Shown piece after piece: positions 16,696 to 25,538 of a DNA stretch of 64,000 nt. Numbering within the stretch: position 1 is the stretch's first letter; every line of letters starts with the position of its first letter. Both the position numbers and the translations under genes were made by a program. The notes under the pieces were generated by a model. The model made no database searches. It was not told where the DNA came from and saw nothing but the letters and a program-made list of their open reading frames with translations. The stretch lies in NCBI GenBank assembly GCA_023423535.1, contig JAFAFL010000105.1, positions 1 to 64,000 on the forward strand, read 5' to 3'. Origin of the DNA: Pseudomonadota bacterium. Lineage in GTDB: Bacteria > Myxococcota > Myxococcia > Myxococcales > Myxococcaceae.

Positions 16696-17480
16696 ATCTG
16701 CGTGATCCCTTCCCGCTCCGCCCAGCCGACGAGCCCGTTGGGGAGCCGGATGCGCACGTATCGACCTTCCGTCTCCAGCAGCCGCACCTTCAGCCCCGCG
16801 TGGACCTCGAACGACACGCGCGAGACGCCGGTGGGCAGCTCACGCGCTTGAAGGGTCGGGACCGTCACTACGCCGCTTCGAACACGTTCCGCGACGAAAA
16901 CATGCGCTGCCACCACACCGCCGGTCGGGATCGCCAGCACGAGCAGCGAGCCGGCGAGCATGGCGGCCCAGGTGCGGCGGCCCGGCTTCAGCCAGCGGAA
17001 GAGAAAGACGAAGGCGCAGCCGCCGAGCCATGCAAAGAGGAAGACGCCGATGAAGAGATCGCGGGGCGTCGCGAAGGCCAGGCGCTCGAGGAAGGTCTCG
17101 TCCGCTCCGGCGCCCACCACTTCGTCGGTCTGGCGGGCGCGCGCGAGCTTCAGGTTGGACATGAGGTCCTCGCCGTCGCCACCGGCTCGCCGCGCGCGCT
17201 CGAGGTAGAGCACCGCCTGCCCCAGATCACCCTTCCGCAGCGCCGCGGTGCCGAGGTTGTAGAGGACGTCCGGGCCGCCGTAGCCGCGATCCGCGAGCCT
17301 CTTCCACAGCTCCATTGCCCGGTCGTATTCGGCCTGCTCGTACGCCGCGGCGCCCTGGGCGAAGAGCTGGCGCGCTTCGTCCGGCGTGTAGAAGGAGGGC
17401 TCCGCCGGCTGCGCGAGGGCGAGCGGCGCGGTGATGAGCAGCGTGGTCAGCAAGGCTGCATTGAACGGGGCGGCCGTCAC
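16692..17480 (-). CDS. batE: BatE-like protein (TPR, membrane helices, SH3-like domain)
   Basis: 262 residues. A signal peptide or membrane anchor (1-23), TPR-type helices (about 30-115, with YNLGTAALRKGDLGQAVLYLERAR), two membrane helices (about 135-195), and a C-terminal SH3-like domain (about 200-262) with RYVRIRLPNGLVGWAERE. This is the BatE arrangement. It is thought to help the Bat complex act on periplasmic or membrane proteins under stress; the mechanism is not known. Overlaps batD by 4 bases at its start and the ABC ATPase by 4 bases at its end. Confidence 0.85.
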   Translation of the reverse strand: MTAAPFNAALLTTLLITAPLALAQPAEPSFYTPDEARQLFAQGAAAYEQAEYDRAMELWKRLADRGYGGPDVLYNLGTAALRKGDLGQAVLYLERARRAGGDGEDLMSNLKLARARQTDEVVGAGADETFLERLAFATPRDLFIGVFLFAWLGGCAFVFLFRWLKPGRRTWAAMLAGSLLVLAIPTGGVVAAHVFVAERVRSGVVTVPTLQARELPTGVSRVSFEVHAGLKVRLLETEGRYVRIRLPNGLVGWAEREGITQI

Positions 17481-19393
17481 TTGCGCTCCAGCGCCTCCAG
17501 CGCCGCCTCCGCGTCCTCGAGCAACTTCTCACGCGCTGCGCTGTCCGCGGCACCCGGCGCGTAACGTCCGAGCTCGCAGGTCTCGAGCACGTGCCGCACC
17601 TTCTGGGAGGTCTCGGAGGAGACGCCGTGGGAGGCGAGCTTCGCTTCCAGCTGCGCGTGGGTGAAGCCCTGGAACGGCTCGCCGAAGCGCGCCTGAAGCA
17701 GCGCGTGCACCGAACGCTCGACCTCGGCGAAGAAGGCTTCCGCGCTGCCGGAGTCGCGCAGCTTCTCCGCTTCGGAGAGACGACGACGCGCAGCCTTCGC
17801 CTGCTTCCGTCGAGCGGCGCCCGCGTCCTCCTTGCCCAGCCGCGCACGCGCGAAGCCGACGAGCCCCAGCGCCATCCACAGGCCGATGGGCGAGAGCAGC
17901 AGCGGGAGGAACCAGCCCTCGCGCCAGGGTGGAGGACCTTGCGTGGTGAGAGAGCCCGCCCCCGCGCCCGCTCCTGCGTGACGCAACGGATGGATGCCGT
18001 CGGAGGTCAGCACGTTCTTCGGACCTGCGGCGTCAGTCGTCGAAGCGTTGCCGGTGCCGTCCGGCGCATTCGCCGCGTTCGCCTGATTGTTCCCGCCCGC
18101 GCCCGGCGCCACGCGCACGGTGATGGGCTCGGTGCGCGCGATCTCGTACTGGCGCGTCTCCGGATTGAAGAAGGGAAAGGTCAGCTCGGGGAAGGTGAAG
18201 CTCCCCGTCTGGCTCGGCATCGCGATGTATTCCTGGGTGCGACGGCCGCCGTAGACGCCGCTGCGCGTGCTGACCTTGTCGGTGGTCGTCGGATCGTAGA
18301 GGCGGAACGAAGGGGGCGCGGTCACGCGGGGGACGGGCGTGTTCTTCACGTTGCCGCGGCCCTCGAGGAAGACACGCACGGTGACGGGCTCGCCGAGCGT
18401 CACGTCCTGCGGCGTCACGTCCATTGAGAGCTTCCACCGCCCCACGTTCGTCGCCGCGAAGCCGTCCGGCGCACCGGGCGGAAGCGGCTTCACGTTCAAG
18501 GTGACCTTGTTCCCCTTCCGGCTCACCTTGTGGCCCGCGAAGAGGAAGCCCGTCGTGACCTCGGACTGCACCGGCGCGATCTCCAGCTTGCCCGCTCGCG
18601 TCGGGAAGAGCGCCTTCCGCTTCAGCAGATAGGCGCGGTACGGGATGCCATTGATGTTGCGCTGCTCGGAGGTGAGGTTCGTCGGGCTGTCGATGTCCTC
18701 GCTCCAGAAACCTTCGAGCTGCGGGAAGGTCACGCTCTCCACGCTCGCGAGATCCACGCGGCTGAAGAGATAGACCGTCATCGACACCTGCTGGCCCACG
18801 TAGGCCTCGTCCGTGTCGAGGTACGTGCGCAGGAAGAGATCCGAGTCGCTGCGCGGGATCTCCGGCTCCGGAAAGCCGCCGAAGGGGTTGGGGATGTTGC
18901 CCGGCCCTTGCGGCCCGAAGAGGTCCGCGAAGGGATCCGGCACCTGCTGCCTGCGTCCGCCCTTCGCCTGCGGCGGCGCGAGGCTCCCCTGCTTCACCGT
19001 CACCGTGAGCTGCTGCGTGACGTGCTTCTCGCTTCCGACGACGAGCTGCGAGGCGCCGATGGTCAGCTTCCCGAGCTTCTGCGGACGCAGCACGATCACC
19101 CACTGCGTGATGCGCAGGATCTGTGTCTGACCGCCGCTCATGTTGATGGAGGTCTGCTCCATCGGCGAACGCGAGAGCACCTCGAAGCCATCGAACGAGG
19201 GCAGCTCCAGCTTCGAGCCGCGCGGCGCGTTCTGCAGCACCACCGTGACGCGGAGCGTGTCCTCGATGCCGACCTCGGCGCGATCGGCCGTCTGGTAGAA
19301 CTCGAGGCTCTCGTCCTGGGCGCGGGCGGGCGTGGCGACCGCAAGCGCGAGAAGGATCGCGGCCGCGATGAGGGCGTCACCAGTCCTTGTCAT
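17477..19393 (-). CDS. batD: BatD protein (oxygen-tolerance family)
   Basis: 638 residues. Signal peptide (1-25, cut near ARAQ), then several immunoglobulin-like beta domains (about 28-430) with family-typical DTLRVTVVLQNAP and QTQILRITQWVI, a Gly/Asn/Ala linker, one membrane helix (about 505-525) and a cytoplasmic helical tail with a charged Lys/Arg segment. This is the domain order of BatD. The protein is mostly periplasmic. Its start overlaps batC by 17 bases and its end overlaps batE by 4 bases. Confidence 0.9.
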   Translation of the reverse strand: MTRTGDALIAAAILLALAVATPARAQDESLEFYQTADRAEVGIEDTLRVTVVLQNAPRGSKLELPSFDGFEVLSRSPMEQTSINMSGGQTQILRITQWVIVLRPQKLGKLTIGASQLVVGSEKHVTQQLTVTVKQGSLAPPQAKGGRRQQVPDPFADLFGPQGPGNIPNPFGGFPEPEIPRSDSDLFLRTYLDTDEAYVGQQVSMTVYLFSRVDLASVESVTFPQLEGFWSEDIDSPTNLTSEQRNINGIPYRAYLLKRKALFPTRAGKLEIAPVQSEVTTGFLFAGHKVSRKGNKVTLNVKPLPPGAPDGFAATNVGRWKLSMDVTPQDVTLGEPVTVRVFLEGRGNVKNTPVPRVTAPPSFRLYDPTTTDKVSTRSGVYGGRRTQEYIAMPSQTGSFTFPELTFPFFNPETRQYEIARTEPITVRVAPGAGGNNQANAANAPDGTGNASTTDAAGPKNVLTSDGIHPLRHAGAGAGAGSLTTQGPPPWREGWFLPLLLSPIGLWMALGLVGFARARLGKEDAGAARRKQAKAARRRLSEAEKLRDSGSAEAFFAEVERSVHALLQARFGEPFQGFTHAQLEAKLASHGVSSETSQKVRHVLETCELGRYAPGAADSAAREKLLEDAEAALEALERK

Positions 19394-20492
19394 TGCCGGG
19401 CCTCGGTTTCCGGGGCTGCTGGAAGCGCCACAGCTGGTGATTCTTTTCGTTCTGGCGCATCGAGTCCAAGAGGTTCTCGGCCTCCTGGCGGCTCACCTCG
19501 TCTGCTTGACCGCCGTCCGGCGAGGACTCAGCGTTCTGCTGGCCTTCGTTCGAGCCTGCATCGGGAGAGCCCGCGTCCGGGGTGCCTCCGTCTCGTGAGG
19601 ACGAGTCTCCCTGTCCGCCATCCTGCGGACCTGCGTCGGGCGCCCCGCCGTCGGTGAGTCCTCCGTCGCCTGCCTTGTCGTCAGAGCCGCCGTCCGCGCC
19701 GGCATCCGGGCTGCCGCCATCGCCCGAGCCTCCGTCGGTGCCACCGTCGCCGCTGCCGCCGTCCGGTGAGCCGCCGTCGGGAGAGGTTCCGCCATCGCCC
19801 TCGCCGCCATCGCTCTGGCCGCCGTCCTGCGGCTGGCCTCCGTCGCTGCCACCGTCCGGCTGACCGCCATCGCCCTCGCCGCCGTCCTGCTGGCCGCCGT
19901 CCTGCCCACCATCCGGAGAGCCACCGTCCGTACCGCCATCCTGCCCACCGTCCGGGTTGCCACCGTCGGTGCCGCCGTCCTGCCCACCGTCCGAGCCGCT
20001 ATCACCGTTGGTGGGGGAGTCGCTCTTCGGCGGGATCTTGCGGAGCAGCACCTCGAGGTTGTGCCGCGCCTCCGCGTCTGACGGATTGAGCGCGAGCGCC
20101 TTGCGGTACATCCCGATCGCTTCCTTGTTCTTCTCCTGCGCCGCGTACGCGTTGCCGAGGTTGAAGAAGCCCTTCTGCCGCAGCGAGGGATCATCGGCAG
20201 CCGACGACGTCGCACGCAGCCAGGCCTTCTCCGCTTCCTCGTAGCGGCCGAGCTTGTAGTGCGCGTTGCCGATGTTGTGGTCGAGCACCGCCGAGGCGGG
20301 CAGCTCGCGCTTCGCGGCCTCGAACGCGGCGAGCGCATCTTCGAAGCGGCCCTCTTCGTACGCGCGCATGCCGCGGGCGACGGTGGGGTGGTTCTTCTCG
20401 AGGAGGCCCAGCTCGCGATCGCGCGGAGGCGGCGTGGCGGCGGCGCCGACGAGCACCGTGGCCAGAAGGAGTGAGAACACGGCGCGACTCAT
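19377..20492 (-). CDS. batC: BatC-like TPR protein with a long Asp-Gly-rich tract
   Basis: 371 residues. Signal peptide or anchor (1-20), then TPR repeats (about 35-150: VLDHNIGNAHYKLGRYEEA and NLGNAYAAQEKNKEAI). Residues 164-330 are a low-complexity tract of DGG, PDGG and DAG units. A short charged C-terminal part (331-371) contains a helix, EAENLLDSMRQNEKNHQLW, as in BatC proteins where this segment precedes the end. The TPR part probably holds partners in the Bat complex; the tract looks like a flexible, acidic and possibly calcium-binding spacer. Overlaps batB by 4 bases. Confidence 0.88.
   Translation of the reverse strand: MSRAVFSLLLATVLVGAAATPPPRDRELGLLEKNHPTVARGMRAYEEGRFEDALAAFEAAKRELPASAVLDHNIGNAHYKLGRYEEAEKAWLRATSSAADDPSLRQKGFFNLGNAYAAQEKNKEAIGMYRKALALNPSDAEARHNLEVLLRKIPPKSDSPTNGDSGSDGGQDGGTDGGNPDGGQDGGTDGGSPDGGQDGGQQDGGEGDGGQPDGGSDGGQPQDGGQSDGGEGDGGTSPDGGSPDGGSGDGGTDGGSGDGGSPDAGADGGSDDKAGDGGLTDGGAPDAGPQDGGQGDSSSRDGGTPDAGSPDAGSNEGQQNAESSPDGGQADEVSRQEAENLLDSMRQNEKNHQLWRFQQPRKPRPGNDKDW
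19503..20003 (-). repeat. batC: Imperfect 9-18 base tandem repeats encoding DGG/PDGG/DAG units
   Basis: About 500 bases within batC code for roughly 167 residues made nearly only of Asp, Gly, Pro, Ser, Gln and Ala in units such as DGGQ, DGGS, PDGG and PDAG. On the plus strand it reads as repeated CCGCCGTC and CCGCCATC motifs. Units are imperfect in length and sequence, all in multiples of three, so copy-number change would keep the frame. Confidence 0.85.
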
Positions 20493-21661
20493 GGGGCGCG
20501 CTCCGCTTCTCGCGTGGCCTGCTTCGTTCTGTGCGCCGCCGCGTTCTGCGAGGCCTTCGGTGGCGCCTTCCGACGCGACGGCCTCACGAGCATCCCCAGC
20601 ACGACGAGCGCCAGACCGGGCAGCGCGTACTCCTGGAACACCTGCGCGTACCGCACCGACATGCGGCTCTCGAGCTCCTGCTTCTGCAGCTTGTCGATGC
20701 GCTCGATGACCTGCGACATGGCCACACCGCGCGCCTGGTGGAAGTACTCGCCGGAGGTCATGTCCGCAATGCGCCGGAGCCCGCCCGAGTCGAGCCGCGT
20801 GAGCACCGTCTGGCCCATGCGATCGCGCTTGTAGCCGACGACCTCCTTGTTCTTGTTCAGGAGCGGGATGGGCTCGCCGGTCTCGGAGCCGATGCCCACC
20901 GCGTACACGCGCACGTTGGAGGCCTTCAGCTTCTCAAGCGCCTCGTCGAGCCCGCCGCCGAAGTCTTCGCCGTCGGTGAGGAGCACCACCACCTTGTCGC
21001 CCGTCTGGCGATCCGCGTTGGCGAGCACGGTCTCCGACAGCAGGAGCGCGCCGCCCACGTCGCTTCCACCCTGCGGCATGTCGTCCGGATCCACAGCCTT
21101 GAGGAAGAGCTTCACCGCGGCGTAGTCGGACGTCAGCGGGCTCTGGATGAACGCGTCGCCGGCGAAGACCACGAGGCCCACGCGGTCGCCCTTCAGCTCG
21201 TCGAGCAGCGTCATCAACTCCAGCTTCGCGCGCTCGAGGCGGGAGGGCTGAACGTCTCGCGCGAGCATCGACTTCGACGCGTCCAGCGCGACCACCACGT
21301 CGATGCCCTGCCGCTTCACCAGCTCCGTGTGCGAGCCACACTCCGGCTGCCCGAGCGCGACCACCAGCAGCATCAGGCCCAGCGCGTAGAGCCCGGTCTG
21401 CAGCAGCGGCCGCACGGTCGAGACACCCGGCGCGAGCTGTGCCGCGAAGCGCTCTCCGAGGAGCTTGTTGACCTGCGTTTCGCGGCGCAGGGCGGCCCAC
21501 AGTCCGAGGAGCGCGAGCACTGCCACCGCCACGCCCAGCGCGAGATAGGCAGGCTTCGCGAAGCCGGCGTCGTAGCCGAGCAGGCGGAAGCGCCACGGGG
21601 CGAGATCGAGGAAGGCCATCGCCAGAGTCGCGGTGCCGTTGCCGCTCATGGTCACGGTCAC
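20489..21661 (-). CDS. batB: BatB-like von Willebrand factor A membrane protein
   Basis: About 390 residues. N-terminal membrane helices (about 30-50 and 80-100), then a VWA domain with the MIDAS motif DASKS, the later Thr and TDGED sites intact, and a C-terminal membrane helix (about 350-370) followed by an Arg/Lys/Ala-rich tail. VWA proteins bind partners through a metal ion. The start is uncertain: GTG at 21661 overlaps the batA stop as GTGA and fits the pattern of the run; ATG at 21649 would shorten it by 4 residues. Confidence 0.88.
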   Translation of the reverse strand: MTVTMSGNGTATLAMAFLDLAPWRFRLLGYDAGFAKPAYLALGVAVAVLALLGLWAALRRETQVNKLLGERFAAQLAPGVSTVRPLLQTGLYALGLMLLVVALGQPECGSHTELVKRQGIDVVVALDASKSMLARDVQPSRLERAKLELMTLLDELKGDRVGLVVFAGDAFIQSPLTSDYAAVKLFLKAVDPDDMPQGGSDVGGALLLSETVLANADRQTGDKVVVLLTDGEDFGGGLDEALEKLKASNVRVYAVGIGSETGEPIPLLNKNKEVVGYKRDRMGQTVLTRLDSGGLRRIADMTSGEYFHQARGVAMSQVIERIDKLQKQELESRMSVRYAQVFQEYALPGLALVVLGMLVRPSRRKAPPKASQNAAAHRTKQATREAERAP

Positions 21662-22668
21662 GGGAACACCCTCAACACGCTGCGGCGGAGGAGGAACTCG
21701 AGCGCGAGCAGGAGGAAGGCCCACAAGAGCCACGGGTGGAAGTCTTCGGCGTAGTTCGCGGCCGCGCCGCCCTCCATCAGCTTCGAGCGCTCCAGCGAGT
21801 CGAGCACCGAGCGCAGGCCCTTCTCCAATTCCGCGCGGTCGGTGGCGACGTAGCTCTCGCCGCCGGTGAGCGCGCTCATCTCCTCGAGGAGCTTCGGGTT
21901 CACCGGCAATTCCATGTCCCGGTACGCGACGTTGCCGAAGAGATCTCGCCCGACGGGGAACGGGACCTTGCCCCCCTTGCCGACGAGGATCGTGTAGATG
22001 CGGATGTCGAGCGCCTTGGCCATCGCCGCCGCGTCGAGGGGCGCGAACTTGCCCGCGTTGTTGTCGCCGTCGGTGAGGAGGATGACCACGCGGCTCTTCG
22101 CGTCCGAGTCGCGCAGCCGGTTGAGCGAGACCGCCACCGCGTCGCCGATGGCCGTGCCGTCCGGGAGCACGCGGGTGCGGATCTGGCGCACGACTTCACG
22201 CAGCACTTCGTAGTCGAGCGTGAGCGGCGCCTGCGTGATCGCCTCGCCCGCGAAGACCACCAGTCCGATGCGATCGTTCACGCGCTGGCCGAGGAACTCC
22301 ACCAGCACCTGCTTCGCGACGTAGAGCCGGTTCTGCGGGCGGAAGTCGGCGGCCTCCATCGAGGTGGAGAGATCGAACGCGATGACGATGTCGATGCCCT
22401 CGACCGAGAGGTCACGCACGCGGTTGTCGCGCGTCTGCGGCCGGGCGATGGCGACGACCGCGAGGGCGATGCCCGCCACGCGCAGGACCGGGAGCAGCGG
22501 GAGGAGATACGGACGAATGCCTCGGCCCTTTCGCGCGAAGACGTGGGCCGCGCTGAAGCGGAGCACCGCGCGCGTCTTGTGCTCGCGCCAGGCCCAGAAG
22601 AGGACCAGCGGAATCACCGCGAGGAGCAGGAATGCCCAGGGACTGTGGAAGCTATCGCTGGGGGGCAT
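21658..22668 (-). CDS. batA: BatA-like von Willebrand factor A membrane protein
   Basis: 336 residues. Two N-terminal membrane helices (about 10-26 and 60-75, between them the usual basic segment with FSAAHVFARKGRG), a VWA domain (about 90-290) with MIDAS DLSTS, and a final membrane helix (about 312-328). Together with BatB it is expected to form the membrane part of the MoxR-dependent complex. It overlaps the preceding DUF4381-like gene by 17 bases and batB by 4 bases. Confidence 0.9.
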   Translation of the reverse strand: MPPSDSFHSPWAFLLLAVIPLVLFWAWREHKTRAVLRFSAAHVFARKGRGIRPYLLPLLPVLRVAGIALAVVAIARPQTRDNRVRDLSVEGIDIVIAFDLSTSMEAADFRPQNRLYVAKQVLVEFLGQRVNDRIGLVVFAGEAITQAPLTLDYEVLREVVRQIRTRVLPDGTAIGDAVAVSLNRLRDSDAKSRVVILLTDGDNNAGKFAPLDAAAMAKALDIRIYTILVGKGGKVPFPVGRDLFGNVAYRDMELPVNPKLLEEMSALTGGESYVATDRAELEKGLRSVLDSLERSKLMEGGAAANYAEDFHPWLLWAFLLLALEFLLRRSVLRVFP

Positions 22669-23596
22669 CGGACGGCGGCTTCGGGTCGGTGGGGTTGGGC
22701 GCGGCGGCGGGCGTGGTCACCGCGAGGAGGTGGTAGGCGAACTGCAGCGAGGCCTGCGCGTCCTGCGGCGTGCGCTCGGCCTTGGCGAACTTCACGAGGT
22801 CCGCGTCGAAGAGGAACTGCGAGAGCGCCTCCTTCGGCAACGACTCGTCGCGCACCGGCCCGAGCCGCTCCATCAGCTCGCTGGTCGTGCACTCCAACGC
22901 TTCGACGCGATACCGCTCGCCGAGATAGCCGCGCGCGATGTCGCTGAGGCGGACGTAGAACTCCTTGCTGCGTCCCTGCTCCGGGAGGCGCTCCGCGGCG
23001 AGCGCATCCAGGGCGTTGCGCGTGCGAACGGCGAGCGGCAGCGCAGGCGCGGCAGGCTTCAGGGACGCGGGCGGACGAGGGCGCTTCCACCACCTATAGA
23101 GGAGGTACGCGAGCAGCGCGGCGGCGAGCAGCCCACCGAGGAACCAGAGCAGCGCGTAGGACGGCACCGGCACCGCTTGCGGCGGACGGATGTCGTAGAA
23201 GCCCGCGCCCTTCTCTTCCGCATCCGGCGGCAGCGACGAGGCGACCGTCACCTTCGCTTCGGGGGACTTCCACTGCGACTCGCCATCCTGCGTGGCGACC
23301 TCGAAGGTCAGCGGCGGCAGCGTGAGCTCGCCCAATTCAAAGGCGCTCAGTCGCACCGTGTAGGTGGTGGTCGCAGTGCGCGGTCCGTCGGTGCGGCGCC
23401 GCTGGACCTCGAGCAATTCGAACGCACCGTCGCCGGTCGGAGGCCGAAGCTCCCAGCGCTCTTCGGACGCGTGGGTGAGCTCCAGCGTCCGCGTGAAGGG
23501 CTCGCCGAGCAGCACCTTCTCCGGCGCCACCGTCTGCTTCACCTCCACGGGAGCGGCAGCGAAGACCGCAACGATCGCGAGAAGCGCGGCGTTCAC
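22652..23596 (-). CDS. DUF4381/BatD-like membrane protein of the MoxR-Bat operon
   Basis: 314 residues from the GTG at 23596, which overlaps the DUF58 stop as GTGA; the open frame extends far upstream but only through other genes. Signal peptide (1-16), a beta-rich periplasmic domain (about 18-155; VLLGEPFTRTLELTHA), one membrane helix (about 165-185, ending YLLYRWWKR), then a cytoplasmic helical domain (about 200-300, with FYVRLSDIARGYLGERY and ATSELMERL-like pattern). This is the standard companion between DUF58 and BatA. Its role is unknown; gene order suggests it belongs to the same complex. Confidence 0.85.
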   Translation of the reverse strand: MNAALLAIVAVFAAAPVEVKQTVAPEKVLLGEPFTRTLELTHASEERWELRPPTGDGAFELLEVQRRRTDGPRTATTTYTVRLSAFELGELTLPPLTFEVATQDGESQWKSPEAKVTVASSLPPDAEEKGAGFYDIRPPQAVPVPSYALLWFLGGLLAAALLAYLLYRWWKRPRPPASLKPAAPALPLAVRTRNALDALAAERLPEQGRSKEFYVRLSDIARGYLGERYRVEALECTTSELMERLGPVRDESLPKEALSQFLFDADLVKFAKAERTPQDAQASLQFAYHLLAVTTPAAAPNPTDPKPPSDAPQR

Positions 23597-24471
23597 TTCA
23601 TCCTCCGCGCGCGCATGCGGAAGAAGCGGGCCATGGCGTTGACGTAGTCCTCGCCGGCCTTCAGCTCCACGCTGTCCAGCTCGAGCTTCTTGAAGAGCCG
23701 GCGCCGCTCCTCGCGCGCGCCGCCCATGAGCTTCGCGAACTCGCCGCGGACGAAGGGATCGCTCGCGTCCACGACGATGCGCTCGCCGGTCTCCGGATCC
23801 TCCAGCGCGACGAGCCCGAGCTTCGGGAACTCCTCCTCCAATGGATCGCTGATCACCACCGGCACGAGGTCGTGCTTGCGGCTGACGATGCGCAGCGGCT
23901 TCTCCATCTGCGGCACGAGGAAATCCGAGATGAGGAAGGTGATCGTCTTCCGCGGCGCGATGCGCGAGAGGTAGGTCAGGCCCGCGCCGAGATCCGTCCC
24001 CTTCCCCTGCGGCTTGAACGCGAGGATGTCGCTGACGACGCGAAGCACGTGCTTGCGGCCCTTCTTCGGCGGGATGACGTGCTCCACCCGATCCGAGAAG
24101 AGGATGAGCCCCACCCGGTCGTTGTTCGCGATGGCGCTGAACGCGATCTGCGCGGCGACCTCGGCGGCGATCTCCGACTTGCTCTGTCCGCGCGAGGCGA
24201 ACTCCTTCGACGCGCTGACGTCCACCAGGAGCACGACGGTGAGCTCGCGCTCCTCGGCGAAGACCTTCACGTACGGCTCGTTCATCCGCGCCGTGACGTT
24301 CCAGTCGATGGTGCGGATCTCGTCGCCGGGCTGGTACTGGCGCACCTCGCTGAACGCCATGCCCCGGCCCTTGAAGACCGAGTGGTACTGGCCTGCCATG
24401 GAGTCCGACACCACCTTGCGGGTGGTGATCTCCAGGCGCCGAATCCGCTTGATGAGCTCCTGCGGGAGCAT
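23593..24471 (-). CDS. DUF58 protein (VWA-like partner of MoxR)
   Basis: 292 residues. The conserved DUF58 core is present: GMAFSEVRQYQPGDEIRTID, then the VWA-like stretch VVLLVDVSASKEF (MIDAS-type DVSAS) and ITFLISDFLVP. No membrane helix. DUF58 proteins are the usual second gene of MoxR operons and are thought to be clients or adaptors of the MoxR ATPase. It begins 6 bases after the MoxR stop and overlaps the next gene by 4 bases. Confidence 0.93.
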   Translation of the reverse strand: MLPQELIKRIRRLEITTRKVVSDSMAGQYHSVFKGRGMAFSEVRQYQPGDEIRTIDWNVTARMNEPYVKVFAEERELTVVLLVDVSASKEFASRGQSKSEIAAEVAAQIAFSAIANNDRVGLILFSDRVEHVIPPKKGRKHVLRVVSDILAFKPQGKGTDLGAGLTYLSRIAPRKTITFLISDFLVPQMEKPLRIVSRKHDLVPVVISDPLEEEFPKLGLVALEDPETGERIVVDASDPFVRGEFAKLMGGAREERRRLFKKLELDSVELKAGEDYVNAMARFFRMRARRMK

Positions 24472-24477
24472 GGTCGC

Positions 24478-25467
24478 TCAGGGCACCTCGACCCGGTCGA
24501 AGATGCGCTGGATGAGCTTCTCGCTGGTGAGGTCTTCCGCTTCCGCTTCGTACGTCGGCGAGACGCGGTGCCGCAGCACATCGAAGCCAATCGCCTTCAC
24601 GTCGTCCGGGGTGACGAAGCCGCGGTGCTTCAAGAACGCGTGCGCCCGCGCCGCCTGGGTCAGGTAGATCGTCGCGCGCGGAGAGGCGCCGTGCTCGATG
24701 AGATCGGTCAGATCCTTCAGCCCGTACTTCACCGGCTCGCGCGTGGCGAACACGAGGTTGAGGATGTAGTCCTTCACCTTCTCGTCCACGTAGATCTCGC
24801 TGACGATCTGCCGCGCCCGCGCGACCTGCTCGGTGGTGACGATGCGGGTGGCCGAAGGCGCCCGGCCCGCGCTCATCCGGTCGAGGATCTGCTTCTCCTC
24901 CTCGCGCGTGGGGTAGCCCACCTTCACCTTCAGCATGAAGCGGTCCACCTGCGCCTCGGGCAACGGATAGGTGCCCTCCTGCTCGATGGGGTTCTGCGTG
25001 GCGAGCACGATGAACGGCGACGGCAGCTGGAAGGTCTGATCGCCGATGGTGACCTGACGCTCCTGCATCGCCTCCAGCAGCGCGGACTGCACCTTCGCCG
25101 GCGCGCGGTTGATCTCGTCCGCGAGGATCACGTTGGCGAAGACGGGCCCGCGCCTCACGGTGAACTGGCCGGAGTGCTGGTTGTAGATCGTCGTGCCCAC
25201 GAGGTCCGCGGGCAGCAGGTCCGGCGTGAACTGGATGCGCATGAACGCGGCATTCACCGTGTCCGCCAGCGTCCGCACCGTCAGCGTCTTCGCCAGGCCC
25301 GGAAGGCCCTCCAGCAACACGTGGCCGCCCGTGAGCAGGCCGATCAGCGTGCGCTCCACCATGTAGCGCTGGCCGACGATGACCTTCCCCACCTCCGCGA
25401 AGATGCCGTCGACGAACGCGCTCTCTTCGCGGACGCGCTCCGTGAGCGCCCGGATGTCGGTGTTCAT
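24478..25467 (-). CDS. MoxR-family AAA+ ATPase
   Basis: 329 residues from the ATG at 25467 (a GTG 21 bases further upstream is weaker). Walker A GLPGLAKT, Walker B VILADEINRAP, sensor 1 (VLATQNPIEQEGTYPLPEA) and the arginine-finger segment DRFMLKV are present, the standard MoxR set. MoxR ATPases remodel or activate partner proteins, often metal- or stress-related, through VWA proteins. First gene of the run down to the ABC permease at 13411. The plus-strand CoA-transferase gene starts 71 bases away, so the promoter lies in 25468-25538. Confidence 0.95.
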   Translation of the reverse strand: MNTDIRALTERVREESAFVDGIFAEVGKVIVGQRYMVERTLIGLLTGGHVLLEGLPGLAKTLTVRTLADTVNAAFMRIQFTPDLLPADLVGTTIYNQHSGQFTVRRGPVFANVILADEINRAPAKVQSALLEAMQERQVTIGDQTFQLPSPFIVLATQNPIEQEGTYPLPEAQVDRFMLKVKVGYPTREEEKQILDRMSAGRAPSATRIVTTEQVARARQIVSEIYVDEKVKDYILNLVFATREPVKYGLKDLTDLIEHGASPRATIYLTQAARAHAFLKHRGFVTPDDVKAIGFDVLRHRVSPTYEAEAEDLTSEKLIQRIFDRVEVP

Positions 25468-25538
25468 GGCCGGATCGAATAGCCCCACGCGAGGGGATCG
25501 CCAAGTTTCTCCGCGCCCGCGGCTATGTTCCCCCGCTC

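Noticed and set aside
13576..16851. Plus-strand 1091-residue open frame
   Set aside because: Antisense of the ABC permease and ATPase, with His/Arg/Ala/Glu-rich shadow composition.
22652..25504. 950-residue minus-strand protein
   Set aside because: Only the last 314 residues (from GTG at 23596) look real; the rest is a shadow of the DUF58 and MoxR genes.
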